Positions 50,559 through 58,972 of a stretch of DNA of 64,000 bases are shown one piece after another (position 1 is the first letter of the stretch; each line of letters starts with the position of its first letter). The translations under genes were made by a program, and so were the position numbers. Below the pieces are notes generated by a model. The model ran no database searches. It was not told where the DNA came from and saw only the letters and a program-made list of their open reading frames with translations. This stretch comes from Emticicia sp043780375 (lineage in GTDB: Bacteria > Bacteroidota > Bacteroidia > Cytophagales > Spirosomataceae): positions 1-64,000 of the forward strand of contig NZ_JAYWCU010000115.1 of assembly GCF_043780375.1 (NCBI RefSeq). The letters run 5' to 3'.

Positions 50559-51357
50559 TTTTTATGAGAATTTTACTGTTGATACTATGAAAAACAGCTT
50601 CTCTGAATTGACAAATTGATGTATTAGAGAAGCTAAAATTGTTTAAAGCAACTCTGTTTATATCATCTTCATCAAAGGTGTATGTATGAAATAAATTTAA
50701 GGGTATGATTCTTTTTAAAAAAATACTGATTCCAGAAAAACGAGACTTCTTTTTAACTCCTTTTATTATTCTTTTTAAAAGGTTTTTTAATTGTTTGTAT
50801 TTAATAACACTATCTCTTTCAATAGTTTGTAAATCAGATTGTTTGAAATAATCATAAGTATCTTCTTCTGAAAACCTCGGGTTATTTTCTTTTTGCCTAC
50901 TCTCTTTTTTTTCTAAAAAATTTACAAGTATTTCTAATATATTAGTTGTACAATTCTGAACAACACTATCTTTCAAAGGGCGACCCAAAAAATTGTCTTG
51001 ATTTCGAAAAAAACGTTCATGTTCAGTTAGAGTTTTAGCTTTTCGTATCTTAAAATTTACTATTTTAGGAAAATTATAAGATATTGTATTCGACTCTTTA
51101 TTTACCGAAATTTTTAAGATATGAGCTACCAGTGCGTGATAATTCAGGTATACGAAATTTTGAAAACTATGAATATCTAAAGCATAATTCTCACAAAGAA
51201 AATCAAGTTGTTCTTCATTAATCAAAGTATTAGCACTTGGTGAAATATCCAATCCTACATCTGAAAGGATTTGAGCGATTTCATCAATTTCTAATTTCAA
51301 TTTTTCAGAAATTAAGGATAAACTATATTTTTTACTCCGTTTTGCTATTAAAAACAT
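50530..51357 (-). CDS. First protein of the XRE cluster, IF2-N-like domain plus unknown region
   Basis: The 275-residue protein is very AT-rich in its coding DNA. Residues 10-50 (SLISEKLKLEIDEIAQILSD, then VGLDISPSANTLINEEQLDF) match the IF2 N-terminal type helical domain, which in translation factors and some other proteins binds nucleic acid or partners. The rest, about residues 60-275, is Lys/Asn/Ile-rich with no family I recognise. It is the first gene of a five-gene overlapping cluster and lies directly after a good promoter. Confidence 0.8.
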   Translation of the reverse strand: MFLIAKRSKKYSLSLISEKLKLEIDEIAQILSDVGLDISPSANTLINEEQLDFLCENYALDIHSFQNFVYLNYHALVAHILKISVNKESNTISYNFPKIVNFKIRKAKTLTEHERFFRNQDNFLGRPLKDSVVQNCTTNILEILVNFLEKKESRQKENNPRFSEEDTYDYFKQSDLQTIERDSVIKYKQLKNLLKRIIKGVKKKSRFSGISIFLKRIIPLNLFHTYTFDEDDINRVALNNFSFSNTSICQFREAVFHSINSKILIKNEIRFSGIN

Positions 51358-51366
51358 TTATGTTAG

Positions 51367-51434
51367 TTTGTATTTTCGGTACAAAGGTATAAATCATAAA
51401 ACAAAAATACAAGTAAAAGGTGTATTTTTGTTTT
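51367..51434 (-). promoter_or_regulatory. Promoter and candidate operator of the XRE cluster
   Basis: On the minus strand TTG (51410-51412) and TACCTTTG (51382-51389) are 20 nt apart, matching the Bacteroidota pattern. AAAACAAAAATACA (51398-51411) has a perfect 14-bp inverted copy (51421-51434), with a 9-bp centre, so the repeat covers the -33 region. A third half-site TGTATTTT (51369-51376) lies near the start of transcription. The layout suits a repressor that blocks polymerase. Confidence 0.75.
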
Positions 51435-51456
51435 AAAATGTATGTTATAAAGTATT

Positions 51457-52572
51457 TCACTTCACCCCAAACAACAACCGCATTACTCGAAAAGGCTTTA
51501 TCAGAAAATGATAAATCAAAAATGCAAAACCAAATGTACCTACGACCAAAATCATAAATTTTGGAATGTCTGCCATGTCCCAATCGGCAATATAATAGCC
51601 AATCGTAACCGTAAGGGTTTGATGCAAAATATAGAACGGATAAACTGCCTGATTGGAATATTTTACAAAGTTATTATTGAAATTGAGATAGTGTTTAGCA
51701 AAGCCACAAATAGCTAAAATGTTGCACCAAACAAATAACATTTTCAAGATTCCGTTGAATAGTAAAATTCCAATACCATCTTCTGGAATCGCCCCAAATA
51801 TAGCATCGTAAGTCTTACTAAAAACGATAAGAAATACACCAATTGATAAAAAAACTTTGCGATATTTCTCAATAATTTCCCAACTAAATTGCTGATTAGT
51901 AATGATATAGCCGTAAATAAAAAACAAAAGAGAAAGCGTAAAATTGTACCAGTCGGCTGTTAAATTATGGGTTATTTTCCAATGTTGTGAGAGCGTCCAA
52001 TAAGTAATTGAGAGCGGCAATGTAAATAGTAATATTTTTATAAAAGAATTTGTTGGTTTTTGAAGATTAAGAAATTGAAGGGCACTTTTTTTAATCCATA
52101 AAAATAGGGGAGTGGCAACCAACGAAAACACCCAAAGATACGCCACAAACCATAAATGATGCCAGCTAAAACTGCCTTTCGGATAAGCTACAAATTCAAA
52201 AACACTTGGGTAAAAAGCTGCGTAGCTTCCCGAAAAATCATGTGCTTGAAGTCGTTCAAAATATATTTGGGGCGGCACAATCACAAACATTCCGAAAACT
52301 AATGGCATCAACAACCTTTTAGTACGTTCGCCGATAAATTGTAAACCTGTGCGAGATTTTAGAGCAAAACTCACGCCCACGCCCGAAATAAAAAATAATA
52401 ATGAAAGTCGCCACGGATTAACTATTTCCATCCAAACCTTGAAACCATTGGCAATGACGTTGTTTTTTACATGCCAGCCCCAGCTTACAAAGAACATTCC
52501 GCTGTGGTAAAAAATAAGAATTCCGAAAGCAATTACTCTAATCCAGTCAATAAAATATTGTCGATTTTTCAT
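51457..52572 (-). CDS. Acyltransferase 3 family membrane protein
   Basis: The start is placed at 52572 (MKNRQYFIDWIRVIAFGILI), nine codons inside the longest frame. The protein of about 371 residues has ten predicted helices and the acyltransferase 3 signatures: IDWIRVIAFGILIFYHSGMF with the His of helix 1, RLSLLFFISGVGVSFAL, and FSWHHLWFVAYLWVFSL. It is close to OpgC-like members, which transfer acyl groups such as succinyl to glucans or lipids. The target is unknown. The frameshifted AraC gene lies just upstream and probably once controlled it. Confidence 0.9.
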   Translation of the reverse strand: MKNRQYFIDWIRVIAFGILIFYHSGMFFVSWGWHVKNNVIANGFKVWMEIVNPWRLSLLFFISGVGVSFALKSRTGLQFIGERTKRLLMPLVFGMFVIVPPQIYFERLQAHDFSGSYAAFYPSVFEFVAYPKGSFSWHHLWFVAYLWVFSLVATPLFLWIKKSALQFLNLQKPTNSFIKILLFTLPLSITYWTLSQHWKITHNLTADWYNFTLSLLFFIYGYIITNQQFSWEIIEKYRKVFLSIGVFLIVFSKTYDAIFGAIPEDGIGILLFNGILKMLFVWCNILAICGFAKHYLNFNNNFVKYSNQAVYPFYILHQTLTVTIGYYIADWDMADIPKFMILVVGTFGFAFLIYHFLIKPFRVMRLLFGVK

Positions 52573-52675
52573 AAAACTATGTTTTGGTTTTTTCGACAAA
52601 TATCAGCCTTCAAATGGCGGTTTGAAGTATTTTCCTATCATTTTGATGTTCGTTCTGATAAACTCGAACATCGTT

Positions 52676-53822
52676 TCAGTTCAATTTGAATTCCGAAGGA
52701 GTCATTCCTGTGATTTTCTTGAAAGCTGTATTGAAAGCAGATTTAGAATTATAACCAACCATTTCGGCAATTTCTTCAATTTTCAAATGAGCATTTTCTT
52801 GGTTTTTGAGTAGTAACTTTGCTTCTTCAATGCGATGTTGGGCGGTGAAATCAAAAAACGATTGACCGAGCGATTCGTTCAAAATTTGAGAAAGATGGTG
52901 TTGAGAAACTGCCAGCTTTTTGGCAAGAATTGGCAAAGAAAAAGTAGAACTCAAAAACGGTTTTTCGGTTTGCATCAATGACTGTAATTTTTCGAGTGTA
53001 TTTTCTTGAATTTCGTTTGTCAGCGAAGATTTTACGTACTTTTTGGTAGTTTTTTGGTCGAAAAAAGTAGATTGACTCATTAAAATAAAACTGATACCAT
53101 AAATAATCAACGTAAGATAGGCTGCAATAAAATGGTCTCCTAAATCATTTTCAAAGAGAAGTTTAGCAGTTACAAAAACGATGATTGCCAATACTGAATA
53201 AATCGTGCCTTTTCTGCACCATGCTAAATCTGGATTTTTGTTCGACCAAAAAGAAATCTGTTCATTATCAGCTTCTTTTTTTAGCATCCAAAAACCTAAA
53301 ACTACATAAATGCACATTTGCATCAACATCAATTCATTGGCATAATCGCTGAGGATATAAGCACTGTTGGGTAAATAGCCTTTTTCAGGTAATTGAGCCA
53401 ACTCCGACCGATGATAAGAGCCAGTAAGCATTGTATTTGGCTGGGAAACCAACTATGTAAAAAGTGATAGTTTTGTAAAAAACATAAAAAATAAAAGGCA
53501 AAAAATGCAGATAATCAACCTTTTTGAAGGATTTTTGTAGGTAACTTCTGTGATATAAGTAAATAAGTGGAGCAAATATAAAGTTGGTGGGTTCGGCAAA
53601 ATCAATGAGCCAAATCACCCAAAACATATAATTGGTGTAGCACAGTAAAATCTCGGTTAAGGCAGCAGCAAATGCAAGCAATAAAACCCCAAGAAAACGA
53701 TTGGCAAGCCGATTGCCGTGTTTGTTAACGATAAAAAAGTATGCCAAAAATAAGGCTTGAATAATACCCAGAAAAATCCAGAGAGCATAAAAATCAATCT
53801 TAATTGGTAGCGTTTGGGGCAT
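52676..53822 (-). pseudogene. Membrane-bound AraC family regulator with a frameshift
   Basis: Two overlapping frames together give one known protein plan. The first (53822-53385) has five helices, from ALWIFLGIIQALFLAYFFIV to the segment ending IVGFPAKYN. The second (53452-52676) carries on with two more helices and a C-terminal AraC domain (LPILAKKLAVSQHHLSQILN and EIAEMVGYNSKSAFNTAFKK). Matching them needs a +1 shift near 53430-53450, and the joint would give about 382 residues, normal for this family. It is either a real loss of function or a sequence error. Its target was probably the acyltransferase gene. Confidence 0.8.
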
Positions 53823-53873
53823 TTTTGATAGTAGTTTGTCCCAAATTTATAATATATTTTTGAAAATAAAAGG

Positions 53874-55229
53874 CTAATTTCTTCTTAAATCATTGCTTGA
53901 AGCTTTTATCAATTCTTTCGTGAAATCAAGGATCGTGTCTTCACCTTTTAGAAAATCGGTATAACTTTGGTGAACTTCATGGTCGGGCGTAAGTTGTAGT
54001 GCTTTTGTAGCGTTGTAATCTATCTTTAGAAGCGGCAGATTTACTGTAAATTTTGTATTGGGTAGTGTAAACGAAGTAAAATCCCCCGCCGAAGAACCAT
54101 CAGCCGCACCGCCACAGGTTGTACCGATACAAATGCCAACTTGCTGACTTTTGAGATGAGCAGCCAAATAAACCGCCGTCGAAAATGTGCCTTCATTTAC
54201 TAAAACATAGATATTTCCACTAAATAAATAATTAGTAGAAGGCTCATAAAAGCGACTCAAAGCATAAGCTTTTTTCTTTTCTCGAATATTTGAAGTACTG
54301 CTTATTTGATATTTCTGATAAGGTTTGTTAAGCAGATATTTCAGCACTTCATCTGCATAGTCGAGCCCACCGCCAGCGTTATTACGAATATCGATAATGA
54401 GATTTTTTGTTTGTTTTTTGTCTATTTTTTGAAATATATTCTGAATTTCGCTTCTGAAATTGCCATTTTCAAACTCGTTTCCATCAAAACTCCTGATACG
54501 GAGAATGTCAGTTTTGGCATCCAATTCATTCAAATAAATGTTTTTATAAAACTCTGCACTTCTGATAGGATTACGCTCGGCTTCCATTTCTCTCAGATAC
54601 GCCAAAGGTTGAGTTTTTACACTTACTTTTTTCTCTTCTTTATTTACTTTGATTTTAAGATGTAATTCGTCTTGTTCATCAAAAAACAAATAAAGTAATC
54701 TTCTAAAATTGCGTTGCAAGTAATATAGCTCAACATCAAGGTTTTTGCCATCGCCATTTTGAAAAGTATATTTCGAAAGGTTTTTTAGCAGTTTGGCTGT
54801 CGGAATCTCTTCAATTTCCGTAATTTCTGTTCCTTTTGTGAGTAAATTGTTTTCCGACAAATTTCTTGAAACATAAACTTTGCCGTCAAAAATGGCAACT
54901 TCAATTGGCAAGAATTTAGGGTTTACATTATTTGGGCGAATCAATCGTTCGTCGACTAAAATAGAAGTATGACCGCACTGAATAGCACGTGAAAGAGTGA
55001 GAAAATGTGCAAAAGTTTGCTTGACAGATAGTGATTTCTCAGCCCGATATAGCGAGTCATAAATTTGCTGAAAGCGATTTTGCTCAATAAATTTATATGG
55101 ATTTGGGTGGATTTCCTCGATTCGTTCCTTCAAAAAAGCCAAATCTGCATGAATTTCGGTTGGACTAAAAGTTTGTCCAAAACCTGTCGCACAGATTAAT
55201 AAGAAATAAATGAGAAGAGTTTTTGGCAT
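53874..55229 (-). CDS. S41 family peptidase
   Basis: The 451-residue protein has a signal peptide (MPKTLLIYFLLICATGFGQ) and an S41 tail-specific protease core: LIIDIRNNAGGGLDYADEVL, VLVNEGTFSTAVYLAAHL (Ser near 348) and GICIGTTCGGAADGSS. There is no clear PDZ domain, so it belongs to the PDZ-less C-terminal processing group. It acts in the periplasm on unknown substrates. It is alone between two terminators or promoter gaps on the minus strand. Confidence 0.9.
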   Translation of the reverse strand: MPKTLLIYFLLICATGFGQTFSPTEIHADLAFLKERIEEIHPNPYKFIEQNRFQQIYDSLYRAEKSLSVKQTFAHFLTLSRAIQCGHTSILVDERLIRPNNVNPKFLPIEVAIFDGKVYVSRNLSENNLLTKGTEITEIEEIPTAKLLKNLSKYTFQNGDGKNLDVELYYLQRNFRRLLYLFFDEQDELHLKIKVNKEEKKVSVKTQPLAYLREMEAERNPIRSAEFYKNIYLNELDAKTDILRIRSFDGNEFENGNFRSEIQNIFQKIDKKQTKNLIIDIRNNAGGGLDYADEVLKYLLNKPYQKYQISSTSNIREKKKAYALSRFYEPSTNYLFSGNIYVLVNEGTFSTAVYLAAHLKSQQVGICIGTTCGGAADGSSAGDFTSFTLPNTKFTVNLPLLKIDYNATKALQLTPDHEVHQSYTDFLKGEDTILDFTKELIKASSNDLRRN

Positions 55230-55316
55230 AGAAAATAAAAAGACATGAATATATTAGAATGTATTTATTTTAACGCTCAACATGATAAAATTATTAGTTT
55301 GATTAGCTCATTTTTA

Positions 55317-55352
55317 CCAAAAAAGAGTCGAATATCTAAACATTCGACTCTT
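55317..55352 (-). terminator. Rho-independent terminator after the sulfite-oxidase-like gene
   Basis: AAGAGTCGAAT (55323-55333) and ATTCGACTCTT (55342-55352) form a perfect 11-bp stem with an 8-nt loop, followed on the minus strand by a T-run. It lies after the stop of the gene at 55374-56072. Confidence 0.8.
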
Positions 55353-55373
55353 CATTGAAACCATAAAATCTTC

Positions 55374-56072
55374 TCAACTATATCTATCATTTCGCCAAGG
55401 ATAAGCAGTATTTGAATAACCTCTTTCTTCCCAAAAACCTAATTTGTTTTTATTCAAAAATTCTATTCTTTTTATCCATTTCGAGCCTTTCCATGCGTAA
55501 AGTTGGGGCGTAATCATGCGAGCTGGGCCACCATGTTCTTTTGCCAAAGGTTCATTAAAGACGGTGTGGGCAATCAAAACATCAGGTTTGAGAGCTTCTT
55601 CGAGTGAGACATTGGTTGTATAAGTGTCGTAACCGTAGCACATAATATGCGTAGCCGTTTCTTTGGGCTGTACTAAAGCCGCAAGGTCAACCAAGCGAAC
55701 ACCTTTCCAAACCATGTCCATTTTCGACCAAGTGGTTACGCAATGAAAATCGCTAGTGTCCTCTACTTGTGGCAAAGCCATGAAATCTTCCCAAGTCAAA
55801 ACTACTGGATTTTCAACTTCACCATTAATTGTCAATCGCCAACGCTCTGGCGTAATGTCGGGATGATAACCCAAATCGAGCACTGGCCATTTAATGGTTG
55901 TGGTTTGTCCTTTGGGTAATTGTGGCATTCCATGACGATTGATTATCCCAGTTCCCATCGGACTATCATCTGCCATCGAAGGCGTATTTTTCATCTTCTC
56001 TTCAAAACGAGTTTTCAACTTCATTCTCGCCTCTATTATTCGATCTAATTTTGTTTGTTCTTCCATTTTCAA
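55374..56072 (-). CDS. Sulfite-oxidase-like molybdopterin oxidoreductase (no signal peptide)
   Basis: The 232-residue protein has the sulfite-oxidase fold: WRLTINGEVENPVVLTWEDF, then the Mo-binding Cys in TSDFHCVTTWSKMDMVWKGV (Cys near 110), and ITPQLYAWKGSKWIKRIEFL. It starts MKMEEQTKLDRIIEARMK with no Tat or Sec signal, so it is probably cytosolic, unlike YedY/MsrP proteins. The substrate is not known. No heme or membrane partner is encoded beside it. Confidence 0.9.
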   Translation of the reverse strand: MKMEEQTKLDRIIEARMKLKTRFEEKMKNTPSMADDSPMGTGIINRHGMPQLPKGQTTTIKWPVLDLGYHPDITPERWRLTINGEVENPVVLTWEDFMALPQVEDTSDFHCVTTWSKMDMVWKGVRLVDLAALVQPKETATHIMCYGYDTYTTNVSLEEALKPDVLIAHTVFNEPLAKEHGGPARMITPQLYAWKGSKWIKRIEFLNKNKLGFWEERGYSNTAYPWRNDRYS

Positions 56073-56198
56073 TTTTGAATGAGTGAATGATAGAATGAGT
56101 GAGTAAAATGCAATTCATTAACCATTCAACAGTTAAATCGTACAGATAGTTTAATAAAATATTCTATTATTCACTCACTCTATCATTCTCAATTAGAT
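56073..56198. repeat. Word-repeat spacer between pruA and the sulfite-oxidase-like gene
   Basis: GAATGAGTGAATGATAGAAT followed by GAGTGAGTAA (about 56085-56107) is mirrored by TTATTCACTCACTCTATCAT followed by TCTCA (about 56165-56189) as an imperfect inverted repeat. The same type of word repeat occurs elsewhere in the window with other words. No gene is seen. Confidence 0.6.
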
Positions 56199-57830
56199 TT
56201 ATTCTTCTCCTAAAAACGGATATTTATAATCGGTTGGTGAAACGAAGGTTTCTTTGATGGTGCGAGGTTGAACCCAACGAAAAAGATTTAGAATCGAACC
56301 TGCTTTGTCGTTAGTACCCGATGCTCTTGCTCCACCAAATGGCTGCTGACCAACTACTGCTCCCGTTGGTTTGTCATTAATATAAAAGTTTCCTGCGGCA
56401 TTTACTAATTTTTTCATAGCAAAATCAATGGCATATCTGTCTTGCGAAAAAATCGCTCCCGTAAGTGCGTAAGGCGAAGTTGCATCAACTAATTCAAGCG
56501 TTTTTTCAAAATCTTTTGGTTCGTAAACGTAGATTGTCAGTACTGGCCCAAAGATTTCTTCGCACATTGTTGTATAATTGGGGTCGATTGTTTGTAAAAC
56601 TGTTGGCTCAATAAAATAACCTTTCGATTTATCGTAATTTCCTCCCGCGATGATTGTTACTTTGTCACTTTTCTTAGCATTATCAATATATGCTGCAATT
56701 TTATCGAAAGATTTTTCATCAATTACTGCATTTACAAAATTTGAGAAATCTTCTGTTCCACCCATTGTTATTTCTTTCAAATCGTCAATTACTTGTTGCT
56801 TCACCGTATCCCAAATGTTGGATGGAATATAGGCACGCGAAGCAGCCGAACATTTTTGACCTTGATATTCAAATGCTCCACGTACCATACCTGTAGCCAA
56901 AGCCTTCGCATCTGCCGATTCGTGGGCTATTATGAAGTCTTTTCCACCAGTTTCGCCCACAATACGTGGATAAGATTTGTATTTCGAGATATTTTGTCCG
57001 ATTGTTTGCCAAATTGTTTGGAAAACCTTAGTGCTTCCAGTAAAGTGAATGCCTGCAAAATCTGGGTGCTTGAAAATCACATCACCAGCCACTGGGCCAT
57101 CGACATAAATTAAGTTAATCACGCCATCGGGTAAACCTGCTTCACGCAAAACTTCCATAATTACATTTGCCGAATAAATTTGTGAATACGCTGGTTTCCA
57201 AACAGTTACATTGCCCATCATTGCAACACAAGCAGGAAGATTGCCAGCAATTGCTGTAAAATTGAACGGCGTAAGGGCAAATACAAAACCTTCGAGCGGA
57301 CGATATTCAACACGGTTCCACAAGCCACGTGCCGACTCAGGTTGGTTGGTATAAATTTGTTGCATAAATGCCACATTGAAACGCAAAAAGTCGATAAACT
57401 CGCAAGAAGCATCAATTTCGGCTTGGTAAGCATTTTTCGACTGCCCCAACATTGTGGCAGCATTGATTTTTGCACGATATGGCCCCGCCAATAGGTCGGC
57501 AGCTTTCAAGAAAATACTGGCACGTTGTTCCCACGAAAGATTTGCCCAAGCCGTACGAGCTTCCAAAGCAGCATCAATGGCTTGTTTTACATGTGAAGCG
57601 TCACCTTCACTGGCATACCCTAGTAAGTGTTGATGGTCGTGCGGAGGCGAAAGTTTGATTTTATTATCGGTATGTACCAATTTGCTACCAATATACATCG
57701 GTACGTCAATGACTTTAGAGCGAGCTTCGGCAATTGCGTGTTTGAGAGCAATTTTTTCGGCAGAACCTGCCGCATAATTCAAAACAGGCTCATTAATTGG
57801 CGTTGGTACTTTAAAAAAGGCATTATTCAT
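56199..57830 (-). CDS. pruA: L-glutamate gamma-semialdehyde dehydrogenase
   Basis: The 543-residue protein has the aldehyde dehydrogenase core: GFVFALTPFNFTAIAGNLPA, VGETGGKDF with the general-base Glu, and FEYQGQKCSAASRAYIPSNI with the catalytic Cys. The start, INEPVLNYAAGSAEKIALK, and PFGGARASGTNDKAGSILNL at the end match the single-function PruA type of Bacteroidota. It converts glutamate semialdehyde to glutamate in proline breakdown. No putA or proline dehydrogenase gene is adjacent in the window. It is upstream of a cupin-AraC gene on the same strand. Confidence 0.96.
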   Translation of the reverse strand: MNNAFFKVPTPINEPVLNYAAGSAEKIALKHAIAEARSKVIDVPMYIGSKLVHTDNKIKLSPPHDHQHLLGYASEGDASHVKQAIDAALEARTAWANLSWEQRASIFLKAADLLAGPYRAKINAATMLGQSKNAYQAEIDASCEFIDFLRFNVAFMQQIYTNQPESARGLWNRVEYRPLEGFVFALTPFNFTAIAGNLPACVAMMGNVTVWKPAYSQIYSANVIMEVLREAGLPDGVINLIYVDGPVAGDVIFKHPDFAGIHFTGSTKVFQTIWQTIGQNISKYKSYPRIVGETGGKDFIIAHESADAKALATGMVRGAFEYQGQKCSAASRAYIPSNIWDTVKQQVIDDLKEITMGGTEDFSNFVNAVIDEKSFDKIAAYIDNAKKSDKVTIIAGGNYDKSKGYFIEPTVLQTIDPNYTTMCEEIFGPVLTIYVYEPKDFEKTLELVDATSPYALTGAIFSQDRYAIDFAMKKLVNAAGNFYINDKPTGAVVGQQPFGGARASGTNDKAGSILNLFRWVQPRTIKETFVSPTDYKYPFLGEE

Positions 57831-57891
57831 AATTGATGAAGTTTTTGATGATTTTCGATGGCGAAATTACTGAAAAGAATTGAAATTATCC

Positions 57892-57927
57892 GTAGAGACA
57901 TTGCACCGCTATGTCTCTACATTTTTT
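57892..57927. repeat. GTAGAGACAT inverted repeat
   Basis: GTAGAGACAT (57892-57901) and ATGTCTCTAC (57911-57920) are perfect inverted arms followed by a T-run on the plus strand. It lies at the end of the cupin-AraC gene, which reads the other way, so it does not fit as its terminator. It resembles GTAGAGAC-type repeats common in bacterial spacers. Confidence 0.5.
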
Positions 57928-58771
57928 ATTTTTCCATTTTTGTTTTATACTCTCTCGGACTCACGCCTTTCAACTGCTTAAAAGTCTTATTGAAATGCGA
58001 AATATTATTAAACCCTACCTCAAAACAAATATCGGCAATAGGTTTATTTTCAAACAACAAACGACACGCTTGATTGATTCGGAATTCGTTTACAAAATCG
58101 GTGTAAGTGAGATGGGAAATTTTTTTGAAGTAACGACAAAATGAAGGAACAGTAAGGTTAGCCAAATCGGCAACTGCTTGAATATCAATGCTTTGTTTGT
58201 AGTTTTTCTCTACATATTCGTAAACTTTATTGATACGGTCTTCGTCTTTGTGGCTAAAATCAAAGCGTTTTTCGATGGTATTTAGCACTGAATAATCAGT
58301 GGTTGTGGCGAGGGTATGAAAAATATTTAATAGCTCAACGAGTCTTTCAAAGTGTGAGAGTGTGAGCATTTTTTGAAGTTTGGTCGCAACCAATTTACGT
58401 GCTTTTCCATGAAAAGAAAGTCCTTGTTTGGCTTGCTCGAAAAGTTCTCTAATGTGCTGTAATTCAGGCTTTTGCATAAAATCTTCACCCAAAAAATCTT
58501 GTCGAAGTTGCACAACTATTTCTTCATGTTCGCCTATTACGCCATAGCCAAAACCCGTATGAGGCAAATCGGGTCCGATGAAAACCAATACTCCTTCCTC
58601 ATAATTTGTCAAATGTTCGCCAATATGTAGTTTTCCTGAGCCTTTTTTAGCAAAAACGATTTCATATTCGGGGTGGTAATGCCAAAAAAAGCGGTCGTTT
58701 TCTGATTTCCAATGAATCAGACGAAATGAACTTCCTGTATCGGGTGAGATTTTTTCGTATTCAACTTTCAT
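57926..58771 (-). CDS. AraC family regulator with N-terminal cupin domain
   Basis: The 281-residue protein has a cupin ligand-binding domain (residues 15-100, with WHYHPEYEIVFAKKGSGKLH and the proline-rich IGPDLPHTGFG). A C-terminal AraC domain follows with IDIQAVADLANLTVPSFCRY and PIADICFEVGFNNISHFNKT. It is a normal-length regulator of the sugar-responsive type. A good promoter lies 25 bp upstream of its start. Its target may be pruA, downstream, or an unlinked gene. Confidence 0.93.
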   Translation of the reverse strand: MKVEYEKISPDTGSSFRLIHWKSENDRFFWHYHPEYEIVFAKKGSGKLHIGEHLTNYEEGVLVFIGPDLPHTGFGYGVIGEHEEIVVQLRQDFLGEDFMQKPELQHIRELFEQAKQGLSFHGKARKLVATKLQKMLTLSHFERLVELLNIFHTLATTTDYSVLNTIEKRFDFSHKDEDRINKVYEYVEKNYKQSIDIQAVADLANLTVPSFCRYFKKISHLTYTDFVNEFRINQACRLLFENKPIADICFEVGFNNISHFNKTFKQLKGVSPREYKTKMEK

Positions 58772-58795
58772 GCTTTATTACCATTATACATGAAG

Positions 58796-58826
58796 CAAAT
58801 ATATATAAAATGTTAATGAAGCACAA
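58796..58826 (-). promoter_or_regulatory. Promoter of the cupin-AraC gene
   Basis: On the minus strand TTG (58824-58826) is followed after 20 nt by TATATTTG (58796-58803), matching the Bacteroidota pattern. The start codon at 58771 is about 20 nt after the expected start of transcription. Confidence 0.6.
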
Positions 58827-58941
58827 GTATTTGGTAATAATGGAATAGTTTTTTTATCAAAATTACTCCAATTTTGCATCTGAAATAAAGTTGATTACCT
58901 TTCTAAGACAATCAGAAATACTTTTACCTATGACGAGTTTT

Positions 58942-58972
58942 ATGAGCGATGCCAATTGTATCGCTCATTTTT
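58942..58972. repeat. ATGAGCGAT hairpin after rdgB
   Basis: ATGAGCGAT (58942-58950) and ATCGCTCAT (58960-58968) pair perfectly around a 9-nt loop, right after the rdgB stop. A T-run follows only on the plus strand, so its role as an rdgB terminator is unsure. Confidence 0.5.

Noticed and set aside
51332..51583. 83-residue minus frame over the XRE promoter
   Set aside because: It overlaps the end of the acyltransferase gene in another frame and covers the promoter and operator.
57892..57927. Terminator of the cupin-AraC gene
   Set aside because: The T-run is on the opposite strand to the gene, so the hairpin is listed as a repeat.
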